Assembly: GCA_002422725.1 (NCBI GenBank)
Contig: DITE01000030.1
Coordinates: 24,698 to 88,697 of the forward strand
Direction: 5' to 3'
DNA: 64,000 bases
Origin: Bacteroidales bacterium UBA6192
GTDB taxonomy: Bacteria > Bacteroidota > Bacteroidia > Bacteroidales > F082
The first letter of the stretch is position 1. Each line of letters begins with the position of its first letter. This document shows, in pieces, positions 25,527 to 34,803 of this stretch. The position numbers and the translations under genes were made by a program. The notes beneath the pieces were generated by a model. That model worked only from the letters and a program-made list of their open reading frames with translations, did not search any database and was not told where the DNA came from.

Positions 25527-25584
25527 TCATTCAGGCATTAGAACAATATGAATTTAATCCAGTATTCATCATAATTAATTTACA

Positions 25585-27747
25585 ATGAAGAGAATAGTTA
25601 TTGTGTTTTTCGTATTTATAACCTTACTACGCGTTGGAGCCAGAGCCGATGAGGGCATGTGGATTCCGATGTTTATCGACAGGCTGAATCATGCCGACAT
25701 GCAGAAAATGGGACTGAAACTCACAGCTGAGGAAATTTACAGTGTAAATCAGAGCAGTTTGAAGGATGCCATTGTGATCTTCGGACGTGGATGCACAGGC
25801 GAAATGATTTCAGACAAAGGATTATTGCTTACAAACCACCATTGTGGTTATGGTTCGATTCAATCGGTGAGTTCGGTCGAAAATGATATTCTGACCAATG
25901 GTTTCTGGGCTGCATCATTTGATGAAGAAATCCCCATCCCCGGCTTAACGGTTCAGTTTCTGATCAGTATGGCCGATGTGACCAATGAAATGCTCAAAGG
26001 GGTGACACCCGAAATGACGGAAACTGAACGCGGCAAAGTACTGAACGAGAACCGGAAAGCCATTGTTGCTGAAGCAACCAAAGAGACACATTTCAATGCA
26101 CTGGTTAAGGATTATTTCGAAGGGAATGAGTTTTACCTTCTTGTTTATGAAACTTTTAAAGACATCCGTTTGGCCGGAACTCCGCCTGAAGTGATTGGAA
26201 AATTTGGTGCCGACACCGATAACTGGATGTGGCCCCGTCACACAGGCGACTTTTCGTTGTTTCGCGTTTATGCCGGACCAGATAACAAACCGGCTGATTA
26301 CAGCATAAGCAACAAACCTTTTACGCCCCGTCATTTTCTGCCCATCTCTATCGATGGGGTAAAAAAAGGCGACTTTTCGATGATTCTTGGAAACCCCGGA
26401 AGCACTGATCGTTACCTGACATCATGGGGTGTTACCCTGGCCATAAATGAAACGAATCCCTCCATCGTGAAAATCCGCGAGGAAAAACTGCGGATAATGG
26501 ATGAAGGCATGGAAGCCAGTGATAAAGTACGCCTGCAATACGCTTCTAAGTATGCCGGAACTTCGAACTACTGGAAATATTTCATCGGTCAGACGAAAGG
26601 CCTAAAAAGGCTGAACGTGGCGGAAAAGAAAAAGCGAATCGAAGAAGATTTCACTGCCTGGGTTGAAACCAATCCAAACTGGATGACAGCTTACGGACAA
26701 GCCTTACCGCTAATCGCCGGAGCTTATGAAACCATTGGCAAGTATAACCTGCAACGTTGGTATCTCACAGAAGCCGTTATGCGTGGCAGTGAATTGCCTG
26801 GCTATGCAAACCGTTTTAACCGGCTGGCGGAATTGCTGGGCGATAAAAAAGCCGATAAGGAAGAAATAAGCAAGGAAATTGAACAACTGAAAAAAGGTAT
26901 CGACGATCATTTCAAAAATTATGATGCCGGCATCGATCAGCAATTGCTGGCCAGCATGATGAGAATGTTTTATCAGGATGTGGCGGCAGATCAGCAGCCC
27001 GAACTTCTTCGTCAGATAGCTGACAAATATAAAGGTGATTTCGATGTTTGGGCATCACAGGTATTTGCGAAATCAACATTTACCAATCCCGAAAATGTAA
27101 AAGCCCTGCTCAATAAGCCTAAGGCAAAAACGATTGTGAAAGATCCTGCATTTGAACTGATTCGCGCATTTGCAACCATGTCGGCTGAACTTCAGAAACT
27201 CACTGCCACGGCCAACAGCGACCTTCAAAAGGGCAACCGTTTGTTTGTCGCCGGTTTGCGTGCCATGCAGCCCAACAAGGTTTTTTATCCGAATGCCAAT
27301 TTCAGCCTGAGACTCACTTACGGCAGTGTTCAGGATTATTACCCGGGCGATGCTGTACATTATGACTATGTGACAACCATGGATGGTATTATGGATAAAG
27401 AAGATCCACAGGTTGAGGAGTTTATGGTTCCTGAAAAACTAAAGGAAATTCATAGAAATAAGGACTATGGCCCTTATGCTGATGCCAATGGCAGGATGGT
27501 TGTGAATTTCCTGACCGATCATGACATCACGGGTGGAAACTCCGGAAGTCCGGTTATTGATGGGAATGGCAGACTTATCGGACTGGCATTTGATGGCAAC
27601 TGGGAAGCCATGAGCGGCGACATTGCTTTTGAACCGGCCTTACAGCGCACCATCAGTGTCGATATCCGTTATGTGTTGCTCATCATTGACAAATTTGCCA
27701 ACGCACAAAACCTGATCCATGAAATGGTGATTATTAAGGAAAACTAA
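25585..27747 (+). CDS. S46 family dipeptidyl peptidase, DPP7-like
   Basis: The 720-residue periplasmic serine exopeptidase releases dipeptides from the N-terminus of peptides. A signal peptide covers residues 1-21. The chymotrypsin-like fold is shown by the catalytic-His segment LLLTNHHCGY (His85/His86), the Asp region ADTDNWMWPRHTGDFS, and the Ser motif TGGNSGSP with Ser653. In the family the residue about 18 positions after the nucleophile sets specificity: Arg gives the Asp/Glu-specific DPP11, Gly the broad, hydrophobic-preferring DPP7. Here it is Gly671 in AFDGNWEAMSGDI, so DPP7-type is expected. Peptide-based nutrition fits the T9SS and amino-acid genes in the window. A strong terminator follows. 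Confidence 0.93.
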   Translation: MKRIVIVFFVFITLLRVGARADEGMWIPMFIDRLNHADMQKMGLKLTAEEIYSVNQSSLKDAIVIFGRGCTGEMISDKGLLLTNHHCGYGSIQSVSSVENDILTNGFWAASFDEEIPIPGLTVQFLISMADVTNEMLKGVTPEMTETERGKVLNENRKAIVAEATKETHFNALVKDYFEGNEFYLLVYETFKDIRLAGTPPEVIGKFGADTDNWMWPRHTGDFSLFRVYAGPDNKPADYSISNKPFTPRHFLPISIDGVKKGDFSMILGNPGSTDRYLTSWGVTLAINETNPSIVKIREEKLRIMDEGMEASDKVRLQYASKYAGTSNYWKYFIGQTKGLKRLNVAEKKKRIEEDFTAWVETNPNWMTAYGQALPLIAGAYETIGKYNLQRWYLTEAVMRGSELPGYANRFNRLAELLGDKKADKEEISKEIEQLKKGIDDHFKNYDAGIDQQLLASMMRMFYQDVAADQQPELLRQIADKYKGDFDVWASQVFAKSTFTNPENVKALLNKPKAKTIVKDPAFELIRAFATMSAELQKLTATANSDLQKGNRLFVAGLRAMQPNKVFYPNANFSLRLTYGSVQDYYPGDAVHYDYVTTMDGIMDKEDPQVEEFMVPEKLKEIHRNKDYGPYADANGRMVVNFLTDHDITGGNSGSPVIDGNGRLIGLAFDGNWEAMSGDIAFEPALQRTISVDIRYVLLIIDKFANAQNLIHEMVIIKEN

Positions 27748-27766
27748 TCGCTTTTCCTGTAACAAA

Positions 27767-27805
27767 AACCACCCGGAAATGAATGCAGTTTCGGGTGGTT
27801 TTTTT
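27767..27805. terminator. Bidirectional rho-independent terminator
   Basis: AACCACCCGGAAA (27767-27779) pairs with TTTCGGGTGGTT (27789-27800), with one bulged G, and is followed by TTTTT on the plus strand. On the minus strand the stem is followed by TTTTTG. It sits between the convergent S46 peptidase and T9SS beta-helix genes and can serve both. Confidence 0.85.
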
Positions 27806-27853
27806 GTGATGATCTTTCCAACCAACTCCAGCCTACTCCGTGGTTGACAATTT

Positions 27854-30169
27854 CTAGTTCTTAATAACAGTGATAGTATCCAGCAGTTCATCATCCACTT
27901 GCATAACAATATGATATGCTCCGCCTGGTAATGTCTGTCGGTATTCGTCCATACCATTCCATTTTATTTCTGATGTACCGCCCTGTGTTTGCACTTCAAC
28001 AAGTGTTTTTACTAACATCCCTTTTGAATCGTACACCCTGATCACAAGACGACCCTTGTAAGGACAGTGGGCAGAAATCTGTATATTCGGGCCAAAAGGG
28101 TTTGGGAAGGCAGAAAGGTACTTCCTTTTGTTTTCATCGGATTGATGCCCTGAACTTATGCCTACAGGATAATATTCATATGCCCCAATATCCACCGACC
28201 CGCCCCAGATGCGAGGATTGCCCGCCAAATCGGTTGTTGGGAGCACAATACCTTCTGGAAGGTCCAGCGTACCTGCATCAATGCATGGCGAAAGCCCGGT
28301 CAGGGCATAAGGGTAATCACCTGCCAGATGCCATAGCGGATCCTGATCAATGTTGGATGAGTCGTAATGCACAAAATTGTACGAGCCCAGGTCGTTGATG
28401 CCTCCTATGCCATCCTGAATGACAGAATTATATACATACAAGGAATTCCTCAGGTCGAATTCATCATTTATTAAATGAGCCTGATAAGGGTAATTGCCAT
28501 AAAGTATGCTGTTGTACACTTTTGCCACCGAGGATGCCCCAACCCCCAATGCGCTGCCATTGTATTCATCCAGACTCAGATTGTTGCCAATAGTTGCGTT
28601 TACTATTGTCATTGTAGCATTCCGATTGGCGGCAATACCAAAAGTTGATGGTATTTTGGAATTATGATTTGAAATGTTATCAGTTATCTGGCTGTTTACG
28701 AAGTTGCCATGGATAAAGCCATTTCCATTCAACAAAGGCTCAAGGCCAAAAATAAAAATCGGAAGATGAATTAAGTCGGTCGAATCGGGCGAATTGTTCC
28801 TGAGGATGGTCGAGGTAACCTCGAAATGGGTATCATACTTGCGATAAGAATTTGATATTTGAAGGGTACGAACACCTTTATTGTTTTCGAACAGGCAGTT
28901 GTTCACAAAAACCGAATCAGTTACAGAAAAGCTGGCAGCAGAAACTTCCCATGCCCTGTTGTTGCTGAAATCAATGCTATCGAGGGAACAATAATCGTTT
29001 GTATATGAAAAGAAGCCACCGGCGGAAAAAAGTGGTTGCCGGTGGCCGTTCCCGTATCTAAAAGCGAAATGCGACAGTTTCAGCCGCTTTTCGCCAAAAG
29101 GGAATAAGCCGAGGCAGCTTTTGCTTTCGGCATCAATTATGCTTAGCCCCCGCCCAGCCCCTGTGATATAAACATGGCTTTTGAAACAGAATGGTAATTT
29201 TTCATCGGTGAGCGAAGGAGAATAAACCCCCTCTGCAAGGTAAATGGTTTTTGGATGCAGTGTGTCGGATTGAATTTTCAGCAAGGCATATGCGATATTT
29301 TTCAGCGGATGTTCAGGACTGAGGCCGCTATTCCCGTTGTCGCCCACGGGGCTCACATACAGGTCGGTGTTCACGCTTTCAATTTTTCCATAGTTGGCCG
29401 AATAAGTGAGGTTGTCAATGGGCGAGGTGTTGTAATCAGTCCTTATCAGGTAATACCGGCTAAGGTTGATCACTGTTGCTGTATCCAAAGCAATATGGTT
29501 AATGTTACATGTGTAGGTAATGCTGAGGTCAGTACCTAACTGCGAATAGTTCATAAAAAGACTGTTCAGCTCAACAGGGTCAAAAAAAACATTGCTCGAG
29601 GTTGTGATATATAGCCCGCCACCGAAGTAATTGCTGCGGTTATACCGGATCACATTCCCTTTTAGTTGTACATCGGCTGTATAGATAAACAGACCTCCTC
29701 CTCCCGCAATGGTTGAATTGTTCTCAATGATGCAGTACTCAATGCTGGCCGACACTTCCCTGATATAAACGGCACCGCCTTCACTGGATGAATCGAAAGC
29801 TACAGGACGCCCACTTCCGTTAACAAGGCGTAGGCCGACCAACCGGGCCTGTTGTTCGCCCTGGTTTATGGTAACACAACTACCATTGCGGTTACCATCA
29901 ATGGTGGTCAGACGTATGAGCGAATCCACCGGGTTGATCAGCCAGGTGCCAGCAATGGTGATATTTTTGCCTGAGAAATCTATATTGGTAACATAGGTTC
30001 CGGGGTACACAAGCACCACATCCCCATTGTTTGCCTGACTCACAGCATCCATTATAGTAGTAAAGTGCCCGCCACCATCCTGCTTTACGGTCAAGGTGTC
30101 TGCATAAAGCGCGCTGCCTGAAGTAAGTAATGCAAAAAGAATAAAAATTGTCCTGAAATACATGGTCAT
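27854..30169 (-). CDS. Secreted right-handed beta-helix protein with T9SS sorting domain
   Basis: The 771-residue surface or secreted protein has a signal peptide at residues 1-23. The body is parallel beta-helix of the polymorphic or pectate-lyase type: an N-terminal GDVVLVYPGTYVTNIDFSGKN coil set, many N-rich turns (for example IIENNSTIAGGGGLFIY, VNNCLFENNKGVRTLQIS), and an anchor motif NPRIWGGSVDIGAYEY. The last 85 residues form a type A T9SS C-terminal domain (FPNPFGPNIQIS, VYDSKGMLVKTL, GGAYHIVMQVDDE). It should cross the outer membrane by the type IX system, whose genes are not in this window. Cargo function, polysaccharide binding or adhesion, cannot be told. It lies downstream of another T9SS cargo gene. 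Confidence 0.88.
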   Translation of the reverse strand: MTMYFRTIFILFALLTSGSALYADTLTVKQDGGGHFTTIMDAVSQANNGDVVLVYPGTYVTNIDFSGKNITIAGTWLINPVDSLIRLTTIDGNRNGSCVTINQGEQQARLVGLRLVNGSGRPVAFDSSSEGGAVYIREVSASIEYCIIENNSTIAGGGGLFIYTADVQLKGNVIRYNRSNYFGGGLYITTSSNVFFDPVELNSLFMNYSQLGTDLSITYTCNINHIALDTATVINLSRYYLIRTDYNTSPIDNLTYSANYGKIESVNTDLYVSPVGDNGNSGLSPEHPLKNIAYALLKIQSDTLHPKTIYLAEGVYSPSLTDEKLPFCFKSHVYITGAGRGLSIIDAESKSCLGLFPFGEKRLKLSHFAFRYGNGHRQPLFSAGGFFSYTNDYCSLDSIDFSNNRAWEVSAASFSVTDSVFVNNCLFENNKGVRTLQISNSYRKYDTHFEVTSTILRNNSPDSTDLIHLPIFIFGLEPLLNGNGFIHGNFVNSQITDNISNHNSKIPSTFGIAANRNATMTIVNATIGNNLSLDEYNGSALGVGASSVAKVYNSILYGNYPYQAHLINDEFDLRNSLYVYNSVIQDGIGGINDLGSYNFVHYDSSNIDQDPLWHLAGDYPYALTGLSPCIDAGTLDLPEGIVLPTTDLAGNPRIWGGSVDIGAYEYYPVGISSGHQSDENKRKYLSAFPNPFGPNIQISAHCPYKGRLVIRVYDSKGMLVKTLVEVQTQGGTSEIKWNGMDEYRQTLPGGAYHIVMQVDDELLDTITVIKN

Positions 30170-30181
30170 GGTGTTTTAAAT

Positions 30182-30208
30182 ATGCCCCCGGTTCGCAGCC
30201 GGGGGCAT
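30182..30208 (-). terminator. Perfect GC-rich hairpin between two T9SS cargo genes
   Basis: ATGCCCCCGG (30182-30191) pairs perfectly with CCGGGGGCAT (30199-30208) around a 7-base loop. On the minus strand it lies just after the stop of the upstream cargo gene and before the beta-helix gene, followed by ATATTT rather than a full T-run. It is probably a terminator or attenuator that lowers readthrough into the second gene. Confidence 0.6.
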
Positions 30209-30222
30209 CAAGGCTATACAGT

Positions 30223-31554
30223 TTATGGTATGATGATTAATTTGGCCGTTGCACTGCCCTGATTAGATTGCAACCTGACATAATACAAACCGGGATTCAG
30301 TTTTGCTCCCTGTGCCATAATGTTCCAGGCAACAGAATAACTTCCGGCTTCGGCAAGCCCTTTTTCAATCATTGCCACACTTCTTCCCTGCATATCCAGT
30401 ACCTCAAGAATGAAATTTTGTTTAGTGGGCAATGTATATTGGATGATTGCCATATCTTTGGCAGGATTCGGGTGCAGACTCAGAGACAATTCTGAATCTG
30501 TATTTATTGGGACAGTGCCGGGTTTTGCTTTAAAAGAAACATAATATATTCCTTTGCCTTCACCGGTTTTTATGGCTCTATGTTCATTTCTGTTTTTGCG
30601 CTCGTCAAACACATAATATGACCTAATGCGTTCTTTTGGCGAGGATTTGGTGGCGTAATGCATTTGAAAACTAAGGCTGTCGCCGCCTGACCCTGTCTCA
30701 ATATATGCCCTGAGCAATACAGTGCTGTCCGAAGTTTCAACTTTGCAAGCTCCTACACAGGAATCGTTGATAAAGGCTCCGATTTCATCGGGTTTGTTGA
30801 TGCTGTCCAATTCGATGATGATCGGGTCATAATCCGCTTTTTCGTCATAAGAAAAGTACTCTGTTAAGGATGGTTCCCATCTGGGGCCGGGTTCACCGTC
30901 AGGACTCCATACAAATGTCCGATCAGATTTCACGCGAACAATGGCCATATCACCATATCTGATGCGTGCCCCGGCAGGTTCTACCCTCCAGGGATCGGGT
31001 GGGACAATAGGTTCTCCGCCAGGCCCTGCGGTTGGCAGACCTCTGTGCAACAGCCATCCATAACCCTTGGCAAAAGAAAGATCAGGCAGCAGGTGAGCAA
31101 AAGCATCCAACGGGCTTTGGGAATGTTGCAGGAAGTAACCCACCCAATTGTCGTAGCCCGTATACACTTCCATTGGGGTGTCAGGCGATAGGATACTGCC
31201 ATAAAGGGGCAGGCTGTTGAATCCATCCGAGGTATTGAGCTTATACCCCCTGGTGCTTTGAACATTTGGTATTTGATCTTCAATCCATTCTTCACCAAGT
31301 TTATAAAAATTAAATTCTTCATTATTTTGCGGAAATCTGCCTTCCATGGTGAGTCTTTCGGGTAAGGGTTGGAGCCTTTCGAGCAGGGTGCGGGTGTTGA
31401 AAGGATCGTCTCCTTCCCTTTCGAGTTTGGGGTAGGAAACCCAGTTATAGCGGTTTTGAAGCAAAAGTTCATCGGCTGAACAATCGTTTTGGACAAATGC
31501 CCTGTAAGGTAACATTCCAATAATCAATAATATAAATAGAAAATGCGTTTTCAA
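30223..31554 (-). CDS. Secreted protein of unknown function with T9SS sorting domain
   Basis: The 443-residue protein has a signal peptide of about 20 residues (LFILLIIGMLPYRAF) and a C-terminal type A T9SS sorting domain of about 80 residues (LHPNPAKDMAIIQYTLP, VLDMQGRSVAMIEKG, GLYYVRLQSNQGSATAKLII). The middle part is not recognised. One internal section (PDEIGAFINDSCVGACKV) resembles a motif in other Bacteroidota surface proteins, where repeats of GAFIDGECRG type occur. No ATG can start it: upstream in frame a stop precedes, and the signal peptide begins at TTG (31554-31552). It is transcribed towards the beta-helix gene. Confidence 0.8.
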   Translation of the reverse strand: MKTHFLFILLIIGMLPYRAFVQNDCSADELLLQNRYNWVSYPKLEREGDDPFNTRTLLERLQPLPERLTMEGRFPQNNEEFNFYKLGEEWIEDQIPNVQSTRGYKLNTSDGFNSLPLYGSILSPDTPMEVYTGYDNWVGYFLQHSQSPLDAFAHLLPDLSFAKGYGWLLHRGLPTAGPGGEPIVPPDPWRVEPAGARIRYGDMAIVRVKSDRTFVWSPDGEPGPRWEPSLTEYFSYDEKADYDPIIIELDSINKPDEIGAFINDSCVGACKVETSDSTVLLRAYIETGSGGDSLSFQMHYATKSSPKERIRSYYVFDERKNRNEHRAIKTGEGKGIYYVSFKAKPGTVPINTDSELSLSLHPNPAKDMAIIQYTLPTKQNFILEVLDMQGRSVAMIEKGLAEAGSYSVAWNIMAQGAKLNPGLYYVRLQSNQGSATAKLIIIP

Positions 31555-32232
31555 ATTCTAAAGTTTTTATGTTTTTATTAATCTGACAAGGATCGTGCTT
31601 TGTTCCCGGTAATGACATCCTGTAAAAACCGATAAATGCAGGATGCCCGATTCAATCGAATTTATTCTTCCCCAACCGAAAAATGAACGTTGTAATATGA
31701 TTGGTTATGAGGCATCCTTTGTTGTGAACGAAAACCTTCCAATAAATTTCTAATAGTGCTATGATAAAGAAAGAAACGTTATATGACTTATAAATCCCGA
31801 AGGATAAAGCATATTTTTGAGAAATCGTGACTGCTCCGGATGGCGGAGGAGAGGCTGTTTTCACGGTTGTTTATTTTTCATTACAATAATAGTTCAATCT
31901 ATGACCAAAAGCAAGTATTTTATTATTGTAATGTACTAAAATGGATGCAGTAAGAAAATAATTGTGTTGGTTGTCAAATATATACGTTTGTTACTTAAAA
32001 TGATTCTAATTTCCTCCTTATGGTATCCGCTTTGTCACCGAAAGAAAGAGGTTCCGGATACAGTTGAGTAATCAAAAAACGGTGACAAAAACCGGAAGAA
32101 ATTCAATCATGTTGATCATGACTCACTTTGTGAGCGATCGATAAATTCAATGGGTCGAAATTGCAGTTGACTTGTATTGGGTTAAGCAGAAATTTACTAA
32201 CATTGCATCCTTACACTACCAAAATCAGGGTT
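31555..32232. other. Long AT-rich intergenic region with a 13-bp inverted repeat
   Basis: This gap of nearly 680 bases separates the divergent T9SS gene and the membrane iron-sulfur gene. CATTACAATAATA (31879-31891) and TATTATTGTAATG (31921-31933) form a perfect 13-base inverted repeat around 29 bases. A 70-codon minus-strand frame (31652-31864) shows no gene-like features. No IS ends, tRNA or ncRNA family is recognised. Confidence 0.5.
32177..32206 (+). promoter_or_regulatory. Promoter of the membrane iron-sulfur gene pair
   Basis: TTG (32177-32179), 18 bases, then TAACATTGC (32198-32206), one mismatch from TAnnTTTGY. The predicted start at about 32213 is 20 bases before the ATG at 32233. 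It also excludes the upstream TTG at 32161 as start codon. Confidence 0.45.
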
Positions 32233-33543
32233 ATGATTAAACAGATCCTTTTTGCCGTTGCGCTGGTAATTACCCTGGGCATATTTGCCTGGACAATGCG
32301 CAACATATTCTATTACTTTCGATTCACCAAAAAACTCCCGCTTAACAACATTCCGGCACGTTTGAGGGAGACCTTTTCGGTTGCCATTGCTCAAACAAAA
32401 ATTTTCCGGCATCCGGTGATGGGTTTTCTTCATGCATTGGTTTTCTGGGGGTTCATGGTTATTCTTTTTGGTAGTATCGAAATGGTGTTTGATGGCCTGG
32501 CAGGCATCGAAAGGGCCTTTGGAAGTCTCGGTGTGGTGTATGATGTCCTTATTGCAACCGGCGATATTTTTGCCGCCATCATCACTTTGGCCATTCTTGT
32601 CTTCCTGTTCCGAAGGCTGTTCATGAAGGTGAAGCGATTTTATGGTCCCGAAATGAAAGCCGTTTCAAAAGCGGATGCCAACCTGGCTTTATCTTTTATC
32701 CTCATCCTGATGATTACTTTGCTGGGCATGAACACCTTTTACCTGATACTTGCCCACAACGAAGGCCATGAGATCGTGGGGGTTTATCCCGTTAGCAGTC
32801 ATCTGGCCGATTTGTTTGCCTCCATGAATGATGAAAGCATTTGGTTTTGGCACGAATTCAACTGGTGGTCACACATACTGCTGATCTTCGCTTTTGCCAA
32901 TATGCTGCCCTATTCAAAGCACTTTCATGTGTTTATGTCGGTGCCCAATGTGTTCGTTAGCAGAATAAGCCCGCTGGGATATGTCGACAACATGGAGAGC
33001 ATCACCAAAGAAGTTAAGCTCATGCTTGACCCATCCACGGCTTTTGCTGCTTCAACCGAAGCCCCTGCAAAGTTTGGTGTTTCTGATGCCAATGATGTGA
33101 GTTGGGTCAATTATATGAATGCACTTTCATGCACCGAGTGTGGACGATGCACGGCTGTTTGTCCGGCCAACATTACTGGTAAACTGTTGTCGCCGCGGAA
33201 AATTATGATGGACCTGCGCGCCAGAATGAAAGAAAAAGGCCCCGGTCTGGTTCGAAATGGAGAATCGTATGACGATGGTAAATCATTGATAGGCAATTAT
33301 ATATCAGAGGAGGAGCTGTGGGCTTGTACCCTTTGTAATGCATGCGCTCAGGAATGTCCTGTCAACATCAACCAACCTTCAATTATACTGGATATGCGCC
33401 GTTATCTCGTGTTGGAGAAATCTGCAGCACCTTCGGGACTGAACACGGTTTTCACAAACATTGAAAATAACGGGGCCCCCTGGCAATTTTCACCACACGA
33501 CAGGATGAGGTGGGCTGATGAGTTGTACCTCAATCAATTGTGA
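32233..33543 (+). CDS. Membrane iron-sulfur protein (HdrC/NarI-like), probable ETF:menaquinone oxidoreductase membrane subunit
   Basis: The 436-residue protein has an N-terminal membrane domain of about five helices (residues 1-240) with His residues suited to haem b, as in NarI/DsrM-type quinone modules. A cytoplasmic ferredoxin-like part follows with two [4Fe-4S] motifs: Cys300/303/306/310 in CTECGRCTAVCP and Cys365/368/371/375 in CTLCNACAQECP. The next gene encodes the CCG domain. Together they have the parts of EtfD-type ETF:menaquinone oxidoreductases (membrane, ferredoxin, CCG), usually one polypeptide. With etfBA and acyl-CoA dehydrogenase nearby, electron transfer between ETF and menaquinone is the likely job; a heterodisulfide reductase-like or lactate-oxidising role is the alternative. 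Confidence 0.85.
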   Translation: MIKQILFAVALVITLGIFAWTMRNIFYYFRFTKKLPLNNIPARLRETFSVAIAQTKIFRHPVMGFLHALVFWGFMVILFGSIEMVFDGLAGIERAFGSLGVVYDVLIATGDIFAAIITLAILVFLFRRLFMKVKRFYGPEMKAVSKADANLALSFILILMITLLGMNTFYLILAHNEGHEIVGVYPVSSHLADLFASMNDESIWFWHEFNWWSHILLIFAFANMLPYSKHFHVFMSVPNVFVSRISPLGYVDNMESITKEVKLMLDPSTAFAASTEAPAKFGVSDANDVSWVNYMNALSCTECGRCTAVCPANITGKLLSPRKIMMDLRARMKEKGPGLVRNGESYDDGKSLIGNYISEEELWACTLCNACAQECPVNINQPSIILDMRRYLVLEKSAAPSGLNTVFTNIENNGAPWQFSPHDRMRWADELYLNQL

Positions 33544-33575
33544 GCATTCGATGATTAACTACTATTTTGAGAAAC

Positions 33576-34370
33576 ATGGATAAGATTAAAGTTACTGTGC
33601 CAATAATGGCTGAAGTGTTCGCCGGAGGCAAAAAACCTGAATGGCTGTTTTGGGTTGGTTCGGCAGGTGCATTCGACGATAGGTATAAGAAAGTGACCCG
33701 GGAGTTTGTGAAAATACTCACTTACTTGAAAATTGATTATGCCGTGTTGGGAACCGAAGAGTCCGACAGCGGGGATGTTGCCCGGCGCGCCGGGAACGAG
33801 ATGCTTTTTCAGATGCAGGCCATGACCAACATTGAAGTGCTGAATGCCTACGAGGTGAAGAAAATTGTGACCTGTTGCCCCCACGATTTCAATACGCTGA
33901 AAAACGAATATCCCGATTTTGGCGGCCGTTTCGAGGTCTGGCACCACTCTCAGTTCCTGGAAACCTTGATTGGAGAAGGCCGGATCAATATCAGCTCTGA
34001 AATATTCAGGAACAACAAAATCGTGTTTCACGATCCCTGCTACCTCGGTAGAGCCAACAAAGAGTATCAGGCGCCCCGGACGGTTTTGGATAGTATTCCT
34101 TCGGTGAAAGTTGAAATGAAACGTAACCGTAGTTTTGGCCTGTGTTGCGGAGCGGGTGGAGGACAAATGTTCAAGGAAGCCGAAAAGGGGAATAAGGAGG
34201 TTTTCATTGAGCGGACAGAAGAAGCCATTGCCACCGGTGCCGATATTATTGCCACTGCTTGTCCATTTTGCATGGTGATGATGACCGATGGCATCAAATA
34301 CAAAAACCAGGAAGACAGGATGAAGAATTATGATGTTGCCGAACTGGTTAGCATGGGGCTTGGGTTATAG
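33576..34370 (+). CDS. CCG-domain (HdrB-like) iron-sulfur protein
   Basis: From the ATG at 33576 the protein is 264 residues, cytoplasmic. The second half has the cysteine-rich CCG pattern: Cys in FHDPCYLGR, then GLCCGAGGG about 40 residues on, and ATACPFCMVM. An N-terminal counterpart is reduced to VTCCPHDFNT. In HdrB, GlpC and LutA such domains hold a noncubane [4Fe-4S] cluster or contact the electron donor. It begins 32 bases after the membrane iron-sulfur gene and is surely its partner. The frame also opens at a TTG three codons upstream; the ATG is preferred. Confidence 0.87.
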   Translation: MDKIKVTVPIMAEVFAGGKKPEWLFWVGSAGAFDDRYKKVTREFVKILTYLKIDYAVLGTEESDSGDVARRAGNEMLFQMQAMTNIEVLNAYEVKKIVTCCPHDFNTLKNEYPDFGGRFEVWHHSQFLETLIGEGRINISSEIFRNNKIVFHDPCYLGRANKEYQAPRTVLDSIPSVKVEMKRNRSFGLCCGAGGGQMFKEAEKGNKEVFIERTEEAIATGADIIATACPFCMVMMTDGIKYKNQEDRMKNYDVAELVSMGLGL

Positions 34371-34402
34371 TTTTTTGGTTTGATTTTATTGTTTTCAGAT
34401 GT

Positions 34403-34792
34403 ATGCAACGTATCAATCCCCAGGTAGATGAATATTTACAGGCACGCAGTGGCAACCAGCGTGAAATCATGTTGCTGCTTGATCAGATGCTGATGACCTA
34501 TCCGGGCGTTGTCAGAAAAATGCGATTCAAGGTACCTTTTTACGATAGGAAAAGCTGGATATGCTATTTGAATCCACTTAAAAAAGATGCGGTAGAGCTT
34601 GCTTTCATTCGCGGAAATATCATGAATGATGAGGCAGGTTTGCTTGTTGCTAACGGACGTAAGCTGGTGAAAGGGCTTCAGTTTTCAGGAGTTGATGATA
34701 TTCCTTTTGAGCTTCTGAATCTTTACATTGAGGAAGCGCTGAGACTTGATGATTTATCAAAACCGATGATTGCGCTACGGAAGAAAAAATAA
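34403..34792 (+). CDS. DUF1801 (YdhG-like) family protein
   Basis: The 129-residue small soluble protein resembles the DUF1801 family: an N-terminal helix pair (VDEYLQARSGNQREIMLLLDQMLM), then the family core of MRFKVPFYDRKSWICYLNPLKKDAVELAF, with aromatic residues lining a pocket, and a C-terminal helical part. Function is unknown; related proteins include the iron-chaperone-like YdhG. It follows the CCG gene by 32 bases in the same direction and may be co-transcribed, though a link to electron transfer is not evident. Confidence 0.75.
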   Translation: MQRINPQVDEYLQARSGNQREIMLLLDQMLMTYPGVVRKMRFKVPFYDRKSWICYLNPLKKDAVELAFIRGNIMNDEAGLLVANGRKLVKGLQFSGVDDIPFELLNLYIEEALRLDDLSKPMIALRKKK

Positions 34793-34803
34793 CTCCCGGG
34801 ATT

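Noticed and set aside
30981..31520. 179-codon minus-strand frame inside the T9SS cargo gene
   Set aside because: It lies in another frame of a gene that has a signal peptide and T9SS domain, and its product shows no domain or signal.
31652..31864. 70-codon minus-strand frame in the long intergenic region
   Set aside because: No recognisable start context, no domain and biased composition; the region is AT-rich non-coding sequence.
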